A stretch of DNA of 13,133 nt, taken from JABMMZ01 sp044368575 (GTDB lineage Bacteria; Bacteroidota; Bacteroidia; NS11-12g; UBA955). A program made the position numbers and the translations under genes. The notes beneath the pieces are model-generated. The model ran no database searches and was not told the origin of the DNA. It saw only the letters and a list, made by a program, of their open reading frames with translations. Positions 1 through 8,290 of this stretch are shown in pieces (the first letter of the stretch is position 1; the number at the start of each line of letters is the position of its first letter). The stretch covers positions 1 to 13,133 of the forward strand of contig JBIPPH010000049.1 in NCBI GenBank assembly GCA_044368575.1. The letters run 5' to 3'.

Positions 1-956
1 CGATTGCTTTCTTTGTGTATCTGATGGGCCAAACCCGAAAACACAACTTGCCTTTGACTAACTGCACACAAGGCCAACATGACAGGAAAAAGATCAGGCG
101 TTGAAGTCAAATCAAAATGCAACAAAGTTGATTCAATAGCAGCGCCTTGGGTTTTGAATACTTTTAAGCCAACTGGTGAATCAGCGCAATGTACACCCCA
201 AGCTTTCATGTATTGAGCAACAACGGCATCACCTTGAGCTGAACTTAATGTTAAATTTGGCAAGATAATATCAGCCTGATCTGATAAGGCAGCCCAGGCT
301 AAAACAAAAGCTGCTGAACTCCAATCAGCCTCTATGGTTTTGGGCAAGTCATCAGCAAACAGATTTCTGGAAGAGACTTGAATTTGCTCTGGCTTTATTT
401 GTTCTACTTTAGCTACTGACTTTAAGCACTGTTGAGTTAATTTGGTATAGGTTGATGAAACCGCTTGTCCAATACAGTTAATGACAAGACCATGCTCGAA
501 ATAGGGCGCAATCAACAGCAAAGCACTTAAAAACTGACTGCTCTCATGCACCTCAATTTGAGTGGTTGTGGCTTGACGATTAACCGCCTTTTTAACCCTC
601 AATGGCAATTGATAAGCATGCTCCAAAAACTCAAACTCAGCACCCAAAATTTCCAGAGATTTCAACAAGGCTTTGATTGGTCTTTCAGACAAACGCTTAC
701 TCCCCAATATGACCCCATCAATACCTTTAAAAGCGGCATAAGCCAAAAACAACCTTAAGGGAGTGCCGGCATCTTTAAAATCGTATTCAGTTGATTGATG
801 ACTCAAGTGTTGATGCAAACATTTAACATCATTGCTCCAAGCGGCATCACAGGGATATAAAGCCTGCCCTTGCAAAGCTTGTAAAATCAATAAACGATTG
901 GCAATACTCTTAGATACAGGCAAGTTCAAACTTCCCTTTAATCGAATAGATGGCAT
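1..956 (-). CDS. aroA: 3-phosphoshikimate 1-carboxyvinyltransferase (EPSP synthase), 3' end cut by window edge
   Basis: This enzyme joins shikimate 3-phosphate and phosphoenolpyruvate in the cytoplasmic chorismate pathway. My reading of the minus strand gives 318 codons with no stop before the left edge, so roughly the last quarter is missing. Family motifs appear in order: SKSIANR (K16, S17, R21), DAGTPLR (62-68), SERPIK (90-95), SSQFLSALL (139-147), EADWSSAA, TPD (D288) and KESNR (from K315), matching E. coli SKSVSNR, NAGTAMR, RERPI, SSQF, PD and KETDR. The protein is divergent: Asp replaces Asn at the start of the AGT loop, and Leu stands where E. coli has Pro101. Possible starts are ATG at 956, 974 and 1025. 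I chose 956 because it best fits the N-terminal length, and the promoter-like element at 982-1014 would place transcription start near 975. It is divergent from gpsA. Family assignment is firm; the exact start is moderate. Confidence 0.9.
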   Translation of the reverse strand, partial: MPSIRLKGSLNLPVSKSIANRLLILQALQGQALYPCDAAWSNDVKCLHQHLSHQSTEYDFKDAGTPLRLFLAYAAFKGIDGVILGSKRLSERPIKALLKSLEILGAEFEFLEHAYQLPLRVKKAVNRQATTTQIEVHESSQFLSALLLIAPYFEHGLVINCIGQAVSSTYTKLTQQCLKSVAKVEQIKPEQIQVSSRNLFADDLPKTIEADWSSAAFVLAWAALSDQADIILPNLTLSSAQGDAVVAQYMKAWGVHCADSPVGLKVFKTQGAAIESTLLHFDLTSTPDLFPVMLALCAVSQRQVVFSGLAHQIHKESN

Positions 957-981
957 AGGTCCTAAGCTGTACATGCAATCA

Positions 982-1014
982 CAAAGATAAAGCAAATCAA
1001 GACTGCAGCAGCAA
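982..1014 (-). promoter_or_regulatory. Putative Bacteroidota-type promoter for aroA
   Basis: Read on the minus strand, TATCTTTG (989-982) matches the Bacteroidota -7 consensus TAnnTTTG exactly. A TTG lies at 1014-1012, 22 nt upstream, within the 17-23 nt spacing reported for Flavobacterium promoters. Transcription would begin near 975, giving about a 20-nt leader before the ATG at 956 and arguing against the upstream ATG codons at 974 and 1025. This is a motif match only. The rest of the 101-nt aroA-gpsA gap shows no equally good element for gpsA; TATTTTCG at 1041-1048 has one mismatch and lies very close to the gene. Confidence 0.45.
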
Positions 1015-1057
1015 GCCAAACGCATTTGTTAAAAAATATGTATTTTCGCATGTGAGC

Positions 1058-2053
1058 ATGAAGACAATAGGCATAATTGGGAATGGCAGTTGGGCAACCG
1101 CTTTAATCAAAATTCTTTGCAACAACGCGCATTCTAAATCCATCACATGGTGCATGCGATCCGATGCAGATGTTGAATTCATTCAACAATACGGTCACAA
1201 CCCAAGGTATTTGAGCGATGTCATGATTGACCTCAAAACGGTTCAACTTTGCACTGACATTAACGCTTGCATACAAAACAATGATATCATTTTATTGGCA
1301 GTGCCCTCAGCCTTTGTGCATGATACTTTAAAAGATTTGCCTAAAGATTGCTTCAAAAACAAAACCTTGATTTCTGCGGTGAAGGGCGTTATTCCAGCAA
1401 CCCATCAAATCATGAGTCATTATTTTGAAAGTGAATGGCAAATGGACGCTAAACAAATTGCTGCCGTGAGCGGCCCCTGCCATGCGGAAGAGGTGGCTAT
1501 GGAAAAACTGAGTTACCTCACCATTGCCTCAACTGATCAGAGCACAGCAGACAACATTGCTCAATTATTTGACTGCCATTATATATTAACCAAAACCACT
1601 AATGATATTTACGGCATTGAATACGCCGCAGTTTTGAAAAATGTATACGCTATTGCTTGTGGCATATGCCATGGCTTAGGCTATGGCGACAACTTTCAAT
1701 CGGTATTGGTCTCGGCTGCATCAAGAGAAACCGAACGCTTCATTGACGCCAGTCATGAAATCCACCGCGACGTTAAAGAGAATGCCTATTTAGGCGATTT
1801 ATTAGTGACTGCTTACTCTCAATTCAGTCGCAACAGAACTTTTGGCAACATGCTGGGCAAAGGCTACACAGTAAAAAGCGCACAAATGGAGATGAACATG
1901 GTTGCTGAAGGGTATTATGCCACCAAAACCATGAAAGAAATCAATGACAGCATTCAGGCCTACACCCCTATTTTAAATGCGGTTTACAGCATCATTTACG
2001 AAAAAGCCAATGCTAAAAACACCATGGCCAAATTGACCCAAGAATTGATATAA
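1058..2053 (+). CDS. gpsA: Glycerol-3-phosphate dehydrogenase [NAD(P)+]
   Basis: This enzyme reduces dihydroxyacetone phosphate to sn-glycerol 3-phosphate, the backbone for phospholipid synthesis; it is cytosolic. The 331-residue product has the usual family length. An N-terminal Rossmann motif GNGSWA (8-13) is followed by AVKG (Lys109), SGPCHAEE (138-145), and the C-terminal catalytic domain with YAAVLKN (Lys194), GDLLVT and the substrate-binding SRNRTFG block (257-263). GpsA usually has GxGSWGTA; here the second glycine of that stretch is Ala (SWATA), a mild change. I chose ATG at 1058. A GTG two codons upstream (1052) is also in frame but puts extra residues before the conserved start. It is the first gene of a likely operon: its TAA overlaps the ATG of the polX-like gene by one base (TAATG). 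Confidence 0.95.
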   Translation: MKTIGIIGNGSWATALIKILCNNAHSKSITWCMRSDADVEFIQQYGHNPRYLSDVMIDLKTVQLCTDINACIQNNDIILLAVPSAFVHDTLKDLPKDCFKNKTLISAVKGVIPATHQIMSHYFESEWQMDAKQIAAVSGPCHAEEVAMEKLSYLTIASTDQSTADNIAQLFDCHYILTKTTNDIYGIEYAAVLKNVYAIACGICHGLGYGDNFQSVLVSAASRETERFIDASHEIHRDVKENAYLGDLLVTAYSQFSRNRTFGNMLGKGYTVKSAQMEMNMVAEGYYATKTMKEINDSIQAYTPILNAVYSIIYEKANAKNTMAKLTQELI

Positions 2054-3726
2054 TGCCCATCTTAGACAATAAAGACATTGCCAATTTACTCAACGAGTAC
2101 AGCCAATTGTATGAGTTGCATAACGGCAATCCATTTAAAGTCAAATCCATTGCGGCAGCAGCCTTCAACATCAAAAAAATACATGAGCCTTTGACAGAAA
2201 TGTCTTTAGAAACGCTCAGCTCTCATCCTCAGATTGGCAAATCCATGGGACCAAAAATCCATGAATTGATTCAAACTGGCCACCTCGCAGAACTAGATGA
2301 ACTGATTGCACAAACCCCAGAAGGCGTTAGAGCAATTTTAAGCATCAAAGGTTTAGGCCCTAAAAAAGTTGAGACACTTTGGCGCAATTATAATATTTGC
2401 AGCATTGCTGATTTACTCGACGCTTGTCGCGAAAACCGTTTAGTTGAAATCAAAGGTTTTGGCTATAAAACACAAGCTCAAATTCAAAGCAATATTGAAT
2501 TCAAATTCAACAACGAAGGCAAATTCCACTGGGCTAAACTCCAAAGATTGGTTACCTTTTTAAACGAAGTCTTCGAACACAGTATGCTGGTTCATCAATA
2601 CCAAGTTGCAGGCGATTACCGCCGATTAAACGACATTGTTGAAACGCTTGAATACGTGGTTGAATGTAAAGATGGCAAAGCGCTGCTTGAACAAATTTGT
2701 AGCTCTGAAAACTTTAAAGCTGAATCGGAAAACGCCACAAGCATTAGCTGTTGGTATATCGACTCTGTTAAAGTCCTCATTCACCTTTCAGACCGAACAC
2801 ATTTTGCTTACGATTGCATCAAGTACAGTGCCACCGAAGCCCATTTAAATCTAATCCATTTTGAGAAGGCCCAAGCCGCAGAAAACGAAACGGCCGTATA
2901 TGCCTCATTAAACCTTCCCTACATTATCCCTGAATGGCGCGAAGGCTTAAAGGAATTAGAAAAACTTGAGCTGCAAGACGAGTTGATAAAAGTGGCTGAT
3001 TTAAAAGGGTGTATTCACAACCATAGCACCTACAGCGACGGCATTCATACTTTAGAGGAAATGGCGGTATATGCTCAGCATATGGGCCTTGAATATTTAG
3101 CCATTTGCGACCATTCTCAAACGGCTGCTTATGCAGGTGGTCTTAGACCTGAAAAGGTGTTAGAGCAATGGCAAGAAATAGATAAGCTCAACCAAAAACT
3201 AAGCCCCTTTAGAATTCTAAGAGGGATAGAAAGTGACATCTTAAACGATGGTCAATTAGACTACAAAGACGACCTATTAAAACTATTTGATATTGTTGTG
3301 GCCAGCGTCCACAGTCCTTTATCAATGAGCCTTGAAAAAGCCAATGCCAGATTAAGCAAAGCCATTGAAAATCCTTACACGGATATTTTAGGGCATCCTA
3401 CCGGAAGGCTATTGCTCTTGCGCAGTGGTTACCCAATTGATCATGCCTACATCATTGATGCCTGTGTGGCCAATCAAGTCGTAATAGAATTGAATGCACA
3501 CCCCTACCGCCTTGATTTAGATTGGCGATGGATAGATTACGCCATCAACAAAGGTGCATTGATCAGCATCAACCCCGATGCCCACCAAAAAGAGGGCATG
3601 AATGACATGGTATATGGCGTTCAAGTGGCGCGCAAAGGTTATCTAACACCAAAGCATTGTTTGAATGCTATGGACTTGAATCAGCTATTAACATTTTTAA
3701 GCCAAAAAAGACAACGCAGAGCATGA
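2053..3726 (+). CDS. polX: PolX-type DNA polymerase/PHP phosphoesterase, polymerase site degenerate
   Basis: The 557-residue protein has the layout of bacterial PolX: an N-terminal helix-hairpin-helix 8-kDa-like region (about 1-80), HhH motifs (IKGLGPKK 98-105 and IKGFGYKT 133-140), a nucleotidyltransferase-like core (about 160-300) and a C-terminal PHP domain (about 315-530). All nine expected PHP metal ligands are visible: H322, H324, D329, H354, E393, H420, H448, D509 and H511. This supports the 3'-5' exonuclease or AP-endonuclease activity known for PolX PHP domains. The polymerase core looks dead: the GSxRR motif reads GDYRR (187-191), the following metal-binding DxD is replaced by VETLEYVVE (196-204), and the later TGS motif reads SAT. 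I infer a repair nuclease rather than a gap-filling polymerase. It overlaps gpsA by 1 nt and the next gene by 4 nt (ATGA), suggesting translational coupling. Confidence 0.9.
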   Translation: MPILDNKDIANLLNEYSQLYELHNGNPFKVKSIAAAAFNIKKIHEPLTEMSLETLSSHPQIGKSMGPKIHELIQTGHLAELDELIAQTPEGVRAILSIKGLGPKKVETLWRNYNICSIADLLDACRENRLVEIKGFGYKTQAQIQSNIEFKFNNEGKFHWAKLQRLVTFLNEVFEHSMLVHQYQVAGDYRRLNDIVETLEYVVECKDGKALLEQICSSENFKAESENATSISCWYIDSVKVLIHLSDRTHFAYDCIKYSATEAHLNLIHFEKAQAAENETAVYASLNLPYIIPEWREGLKELEKLELQDELIKVADLKGCIHNHSTYSDGIHTLEEMAVYAQHMGLEYLAICDHSQTAAYAGGLRPEKVLEQWQEIDKLNQKLSPFRILRGIESDILNDGQLDYKDDLLKLFDIVVASVHSPLSMSLEKANARLSKAIENPYTDILGHPTGRLLLLRSGYPIDHAYIIDACVANQVVIELNAHPYRLDLDWRWIDYAINKGALISINPDAHQKEGMNDMVYGVQVARKGYLTPKHCLNAMDLNQLLTFLSQKRQRRA

Positions 3727-4673
3727 AGATTTTGGTATTAAGATTTAGTTCCATTGGCGACATAGTATTATGCTCTCCTGTTGTAAGGTTATTAAAAACT
3801 GCTCAGGCTGATACCATTGTTCACTTTGCCACTAAAGCCAACTACGCTGCATTACTCAACAACAGCCCCTATATTGATGCCGTTAAGTTACTTGAGAACA
3901 ACGAGGCCGCATTTATACAATCGCTAAAAGCTGAAAACTATGATTTAATCATAGACCTTCACCACAATTTAAGGACCTTAAAAATCAAATGGGCGCTAGG
4001 TGTCAAAGCTTATTCATTCAATAAATTAAATTGGGCAAAATGGCTCATGGTGAATTTCAAAATCAACCGTTTACCCCAACAACATATTGTTGATCGTTAC
4101 ATAGCAACGCTTAAACCTTTAGGCATTGTTAACGATGGCAAAGGCTTAGATTTTTTCATTCCTGAACAAACAGACATAAGTCAACTCCATTTACCAAATC
4201 ATTACACCGTTTATGCTTTGGGCGGTCAACACGCCACCAAACAATTGCCTTTGAACAAACAAATAGAATGGCTCAACAAACACCCTGAACCTATTGTATT
4301 AATTGGTGGCAAAGAAGACTCAGCTGCGGCTGAAGCTTTGCGCAATGCTTGCTCAACAAGTAAGACCATTGTGAATGTATGTGGTCAAGTCAATTTGATG
4401 CAAAGTGCTAAAATCATAGCAATGGCTGATTTGGCATTAAGCCATGATACCGGCATGATGCACATTGCCGCTGCCCTAAAAAAACCTATTCACAGCGTTT
4501 GGGGCAATACGATTCCCGCCTTTGGCATGACACCATACTACCCAGAAGGTTCTGAGATTCATCAAAAACAATTTGAAGTGGCCAATTTAGCCTGCAGACC
4601 CTGTTCTAAAATCGGTTTTGCTGCTTGCCCTAAAAAGCATTTCAATTGCATGAACATGCAAACTTTTGAATAA
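3723..4673 (+). CDS. Glycosyltransferase family 9 (heptosyltransferase-like)
   Basis: This 316-residue GT9 protein resembles the ADP-heptose:LPS heptosyltransferases (WaaC/WaaF), which add heptose to the lipopolysaccharide inner core at the inner face of the cytoplasmic membrane. It shows the N-terminal SSIGDIVL loop (9-16), the acceptor-side DLHHNLRT stretch, a C-domain GGKEDSAAA segment, and the sugar-nucleotide signature SHDTGMMHIAAALKKP starting at Ser240. The C-terminus carries four cysteines (C291, C294, C302, C309) in CRPCS...CP...FNCM, a pattern I recall from related Bacteroidota GT9 proteins. The ATG at 3723 overlaps the upstream TGA in ATGA, which fixes the start; the frame is open further upstream but only over the preceding gene. 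The donor sugar cannot be told from sequence. A hairpin follows at 4677. Confidence 0.88.
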   Translation: MKILVLRFSSIGDIVLCSPVVRLLKTAQADTIVHFATKANYAALLNNSPYIDAVKLLENNEAAFIQSLKAENYDLIIDLHHNLRTLKIKWALGVKAYSFNKLNWAKWLMVNFKINRLPQQHIVDRYIATLKPLGIVNDGKGLDFFIPEQTDISQLHLPNHYTVYALGGQHATKQLPLNKQIEWLNKHPEPIVLIGGKEDSAAAEALRNACSTSKTIVNVCGQVNLMQSAKIIAMADLALSHDTGMMHIAAALKKPIHSVWGNTIPAFGMTPYYPEGSEIHQKQFEVANLACRPCSKIGFAACPKKHFNCMNMQTFE

Positions 4674-4703
4674 AAAAAATCCGCTCTTTTCAGAACGGAT
4701 TTC
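4674..4703 (-). terminator. Rho-independent terminator between convergent GT9 gene and fumC
   Basis: An inverted repeat pairs AAATCCG (4677-4683) with CGGATTT (4696-4702) around a 12-nt loop. On the minus strand the stem is followed by a run of eight T residues, a good intrinsic terminator for fumC. On the plus strand the stem is preceded by the A-run and followed by only a few T residues, so it may stop GT9 transcription less efficiently. It occupies most of the 51-nt gap between the two stop codons. Confidence 0.75.
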
Positions 4704-4724
4704 ATTATTGAATAATCAAAAAAC

Positions 4725-6140
4725 TTAAGCCAATGGTTGCATATCACCTACCATGTCTTCAGGCTTCACCCAAGCATCAAATTGCTCATTGGTCAATAAC
4801 CCTAGATCTAGCGCAGCTTGTCTTAAACTGGTATTTTCCTTGTGTGCTTTCTTTGCAATTTTAGCAGCGTTTTCATAACCAATATGGGTATTTAAAGCAG
4901 TCACCAACATCAAAGAATTTTCTAATTTATTTTTGATCTCTGGCAAATTAGGCTCTATGCCTGCTGCGCAATTCACATCAAAACTCAAAGAAGCTTCACC
5001 TATTAATCTAGCAGATTGTAATACGTTGGCAGCAATCATTGGCTTGAACACATTCAATTCAAAATGGCCATTAGAACCACCAATGGTAACCGCAACATCA
5101 TTGCCCATAACTTGAGCGCATACCATGGTTAAAGCCTCACATTGAGTAGGATTTACTTTACCCGGCATAATGCTACTACCTGGCTCATTGTCAGGAATTA
5201 AAATTTCACCAATACCACTTCTTGGCCCTGAACTTAACATACGGATGTCATTAGCGATTTTCATCAAACTAACCGCCACACGTTTTAAGGCAGAGTGCAA
5301 TTCAACCATGGCATCGTGAGCAGCCAAGGCCTCAAATTTATTTTCAGCGGTAACAATTGGCAAACCAGATAATTCAGCAATGGTTTTAGCCACCAACTCT
5401 GAATAACCTTTTGGCGTGTTGATACCAGTCCCTACTGCAGTACCTCCTAAAGCGATTTCGCTGGCAGGCACTAATGCACGGTTAATACAATCGATACCAT
5501 TTTTCAACTGTTGTACATAGCCTGAGAATTCTTGCCCTAAGGTTACAGGTGTGGCATCCATAAAGTGGGTTCTACCAATTTTAATGATGCTCATGAAGTC
5601 TCTTGACTTGTGCTTTAAAGTGGTTTTTAAAGCTTGTAAACCAGGAATGGTATAGTCTATCACTTGCTTATAAGACGCAATACTCATAGCCGTTGGGAAA
5701 GTGTCATTACTTGATTGTGATTTATTGACATCATCATTGGGATGCAGCACTTTCACTTCGTCTAAAAGCGAACCGCCTTGCATCACATGTGCTCTATTGG
5801 CAATCACTTCATTGACGTTCATGTTACTTTGAGTACCACTACCAGTTTGCCAAATCACCAATGGAAATTGATCGTCTAATTTACCCTCTAAAATTTCATC
5901 GCAAACTGAACAAATCAAATCGCATTTGGTTAAAGACAATACCCCTAATTTGTTATTGGTAATGGCTGCGGCCTTTTTAAGGATAGCAAAAGCTCTAATG
6001 ATCTCAATTGGCATTTTTTGATTGCCAATTTTAAAATTTTGAAGTGAGCGTTGGGTCTGAGCACCCCAATAAACATTGGCTGGCACTTTCACTTCACCCA
6101 TGGTGTCGCGTTCGATTCTGAATTCTTGTGCGGTTTGCAT
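4725..6140 (-). CDS. fumC: Fumarate hydratase, class II
   Basis: This iron-independent fumarase interconverts fumarate and malate in the TCA cycle; the family is a cytosolic homotetramer. The 471-residue protein is full length and carries GSGTQSNMN (100-108), SSNDTFPTA (143-151), GRTHFMDATP (189-198, His192 matching the catalytic-site His188 of E. coli FumC) and the signature GSSIMPGKVNPTQ (321-333) with the catalytic serine. The start is ATG at 6140 (MQTAQEFRIERD), matching the usual fumarase N-terminus. The frame stays open 59 codons further but that stretch overlaps the divergent BatA gene and has no family similarity. It appears monocistronic: convergent with the GT9 gene, divergent from the BatA gene, and closed by the hairpin at 4677-4702. 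I found no convincing promoter motif for it in the 119-nt upstream gap. Confidence 0.96.
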   Translation of the reverse strand: MQTAQEFRIERDTMGEVKVPANVYWGAQTQRSLQNFKIGNQKMPIEIIRAFAILKKAAAITNNKLGVLSLTKCDLICSVCDEILEGKLDDQFPLVIWQTGSGTQSNMNVNEVIANRAHVMQGGSLLDEVKVLHPNDDVNKSQSSNDTFPTAMSIASYKQVIDYTIPGLQALKTTLKHKSRDFMSIIKIGRTHFMDATPVTLGQEFSGYVQQLKNGIDCINRALVPASEIALGGTAVGTGINTPKGYSELVAKTIAELSGLPIVTAENKFEALAAHDAMVELHSALKRVAVSLMKIANDIRMLSSGPRSGIGEILIPDNEPGSSIMPGKVNPTQCEALTMVCAQVMGNDVAVTIGGSNGHFELNVFKPMIAANVLQSARLIGEASLSFDVNCAAGIEPNLPEIKNKLENSLMLVTALNTHIGYENAAKIAKKAHKENTSLRQAALDLGLLTNEQFDAWVKPEDMVGDMQPLA

Positions 6141-6245
6141 AATTGAAAAATATGCTGCGAATTTATAGAATTCTAGACTAAAAACCACTGCAAACTGAGC
6201 AAGATTATAAATCATCTCTGCCTCGATTTCATCAGTTTTTTTGAT

Positions 6246-6253
6246 TATGTTTG
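6246..6253 (+). promoter_or_regulatory. Putative -7 element for the BatA operon
   Basis: TATGTTTG matches the Bacteroidota -7 consensus TAnnTTTG exactly and sits only 6 nt before the ATG at 6260, so transcription would start at or next to the initiation codon. No TTG or TTTG occurs at the expected 17-23 nt spacing upstream; TTTC at 6227 is the nearest weak candidate. It could be a leaderless promoter or chance. The rest of the gap to fumC (6141-6259) shows nothing else I can assign. Confidence 0.3.
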
Positions 6254-6259
6254 CGAAAG

Positions 6260-8290
6260 ATGATCGCATTCCAACAAGCTTCGGTATTATGGGCATTGTG
6301 GCTGTTGGCCATACCAATCGTTATTCATCTATTCAATTTCAGACGTTACAAAAAAATCATCTTCACCAAGGTTGATTTTTTAACGCAAATCGAACAAAGT
6401 AGCCAAACCGGCAATGTGCTCAAAAAACGACTGATCTTATTGAGTCGCTTGTTGGCTTTGTCTGCCTTAATTTTGGCCTTTGCTCAACCCTATATCCCGC
6501 TTAAATCAGTCAATCCGCGCAAAGGACAAACAAGTGTATCAATTGTTTTAGACAACAGCTACAGCATGAACCTCCCTGGCACTGAAGGTCCATTGCTTGA
6601 AGGGGCCAAAAACAGAGCAAGAGCAATTGTAAACGCCTCTGACCGCTCATGTCAATTCAATATTATAACCGCAGATTTGAATGCGGAATATTTACATTTT
6701 ACCAATCAAGCGACATGCTTACAATGGATAGATGCCATTAAAATCACTGAAAACAGTTTCCCCCTAAACCAACTGTTATCTGTTCAAGCCAACAGTTTAA
6801 AACCTTATGGCAACAAGGGTGTAGCCTATTGTATCTCTGACTTTCAAAGCGCTCAAACTCAAAACCTAATGGCTACTGAGTCGAGCATTTGGATAAAAGT
6901 AAACGGCAGTATCAGTAGCAATTTCGCCATAGACACTGTGGCTTTGAGCAATCCAATCATTCAGGCCAATCAGGCCATTGAACTGACTATAGGGGTAAGC
7001 AATTACAGCAATGAGAACAGTCAAGATTTACCTATCGAACTATGGGTAGATGGCAAACCCAAAGGCGTAGCAAGCGCCTCTGTGAATCGTTTTGCCAAAG
7101 CCAATACCAACTTGCAATTTGTAGTTGAAACGGGAGGTATTCACTACTGCGAACTCAGATTACCTGGCGACCAAATGCCCACAGACGACCGTTTGTATTT
7201 TACGCTAAACCTAAACCAAACCTACAGTGTTGCGAGTATTGAACAAAGCAACTCCCCTAATAATATCAGAGCCCTGTTTTCAAACAACCCTGGCTTTGAT
7301 TTTAAAGTATATTCTAGCAACAGCATCCCCTATCAATCTTTTGCAGACCACGACTTGATCCTACTCAATCAATTGGATAAAATCGAAACAGGCTTTTTAT
7401 CTGAATTACTGCGATATATGGCATCAGGGGGGTCTATTATGGTTTTTCCTCAGCCAAATCAACCTTACGGCGGCTATAAAGCTTTGTTGAACAGCCTCGG
7501 ATCAGATGTCAAAGAGGCAGCTGTCATCAATCCGCAATTGACCCTAGACATTGCTAAAGAGCATCCATTGTTCCAAGGCATTTTCAATCAAACCACACAA
7601 AGTAAGCAATGGCCTCAAGTACAACGTTATTTCGCTTTCAACAGCCAAGCTGCCAGACCAATATTAAATCTCTCAGATAAGACCGTTGTATTCGCTGATT
7701 TCAAACAAGGCAAAGGCCATTGTTATGTATCTGCTCTTCCATTAGACAATAGCTTTAGCGAGCTCCCTAACCATGCCCTCATCGTGCCGATTTGCTTGAG
7801 AGCCGCCATGTTAGCGGCCTATCAATTGCCGCTTTATTACCAATGCAACACTTTGGCCAATATTGAAACAGGACTGCCTTTTCAAGCCGAGCAATCTCTC
7901 ATTTTACAACATCCCAATTACCAAATGATGCCTGAAGTTATTAACAACAACGGGCAATTGTGTCTGAATACCAATGGCGAAATCAAAACAGCAGGCAGCT
8001 ACAATTTAAGCACCAAACAAGCCGACACCAAGCTTATGGCTTTGGCCTTTAACTTTGACCGAAGCGAAAGCGACACAAGAGCTTTGAGCGATCAAGCCTT
8101 TGATGAGCTGACTGAGCGACTTGGTGTAAAATCTTATTTGGGCAGTGCAGAGGCTTTACAAGCGCAGCTTTCAAAACTTGAAAATGGCAAACCATTGTGG
8201 AAATGGTTAATACTTTTTTCTTTGTTATGTCTGTTGATTGAAATACTTTTGATAAGATTTTTCAAAAACCATGTCAAGCTTTCTGCTTAA
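6260..8290 (+). CDS. BatA-domain membrane protein with von Willebrand A-like domain
   Basis: This 676-residue protein belongs to the BatA/aerotolerance-type family common in Bacteroidota. It starts with the characteristic double transmembrane module (about 8-27 and 58-77) containing IPIVIHLFNFRRYKK. A VWA-like domain follows with the metal-ion-dependent adhesion motif DNSYS (Asp98-Ser102) and a later ISDFQ strand end. Then come an Ig-like stretch, a region resembling a class I glutamine-amidotransferase fold (about 322-410, with DLILLNQ and MASGGSIMVFPQP), and one C-terminal membrane helix (about 649-665). Most of the protein therefore probably faces the periplasm. The molecular role is unknown; Bat proteins have been linked to stress tolerance and envelope integrity. 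ATG at 6260 gives the canonical N-terminus; a TTG three codons upstream is the only other option. Its end overlaps the pseudo-dihydroorotase gene by 20 nt. Confidence 0.87.
   Translation: MIAFQQASVLWALWLLAIPIVIHLFNFRRYKKIIFTKVDFLTQIEQSSQTGNVLKKRLILLSRLLALSALILAFAQPYIPLKSVNPRKGQTSVSIVLDNSYSMNLPGTEGPLLEGAKNRARAIVNASDRSCQFNIITADLNAEYLHFTNQATCLQWIDAIKITENSFPLNQLLSVQANSLKPYGNKGVAYCISDFQSAQTQNLMATESSIWIKVNGSISSNFAIDTVALSNPIIQANQAIELTIGVSNYSNENSQDLPIELWVDGKPKGVASASVNRFAKANTNLQFVVETGGIHYCELRLPGDQMPTDDRLYFTLNLNQTYSVASIEQSNSPNNIRALFSNNPGFDFKVYSSNSIPYQSFADHDLILLNQLDKIETGFLSELLRYMASGGSIMVFPQPNQPYGGYKALLNSLGSDVKEAAVINPQLTLDIAKEHPLFQGIFNQTTQSKQWPQVQRYFAFNSQAARPILNLSDKTVVFADFKQGKGHCYVSALPLDNSFSELPNHALIVPICLRAAMLAAYQLPLYYQCNTLANIETGLPFQAEQSLILQHPNYQMMPEVINNNGQLCLNTNGEIKTAGSYNLSTKQADTKLMALAFNFDRSESDTRALSDQAFDELTERLGVKSYLGSAEALQAQLSKLENGKPLWKWLILFSLLCLLIEILLIRFFKNHVKLSA

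Noticed and set aside
546..758. 70-codon open frame on the plus strand
   Set aside because: It lies wholly inside aroA on the opposite strand and has no recognisable motif.
997..1182. 61-codon minus-strand open frame across the aroA-gpsA gap
   Set aside because: It overlaps the gpsA 5' end and the putative aroA promoter and shows nothing like a known small protein.
3657..3722. Upstream start for the GT9 gene
   Set aside because: The extension lies within the end of the polX-like gene; the ATGA junction at 3723 gives the expected GT9 N-terminus.
6141..6317. 59-codon N-terminal extension of fumC
   Set aside because: It has no fumarase similarity, runs into the divergent BatA gene, and the ATG at 6140 gives the standard fumarase N-terminus.
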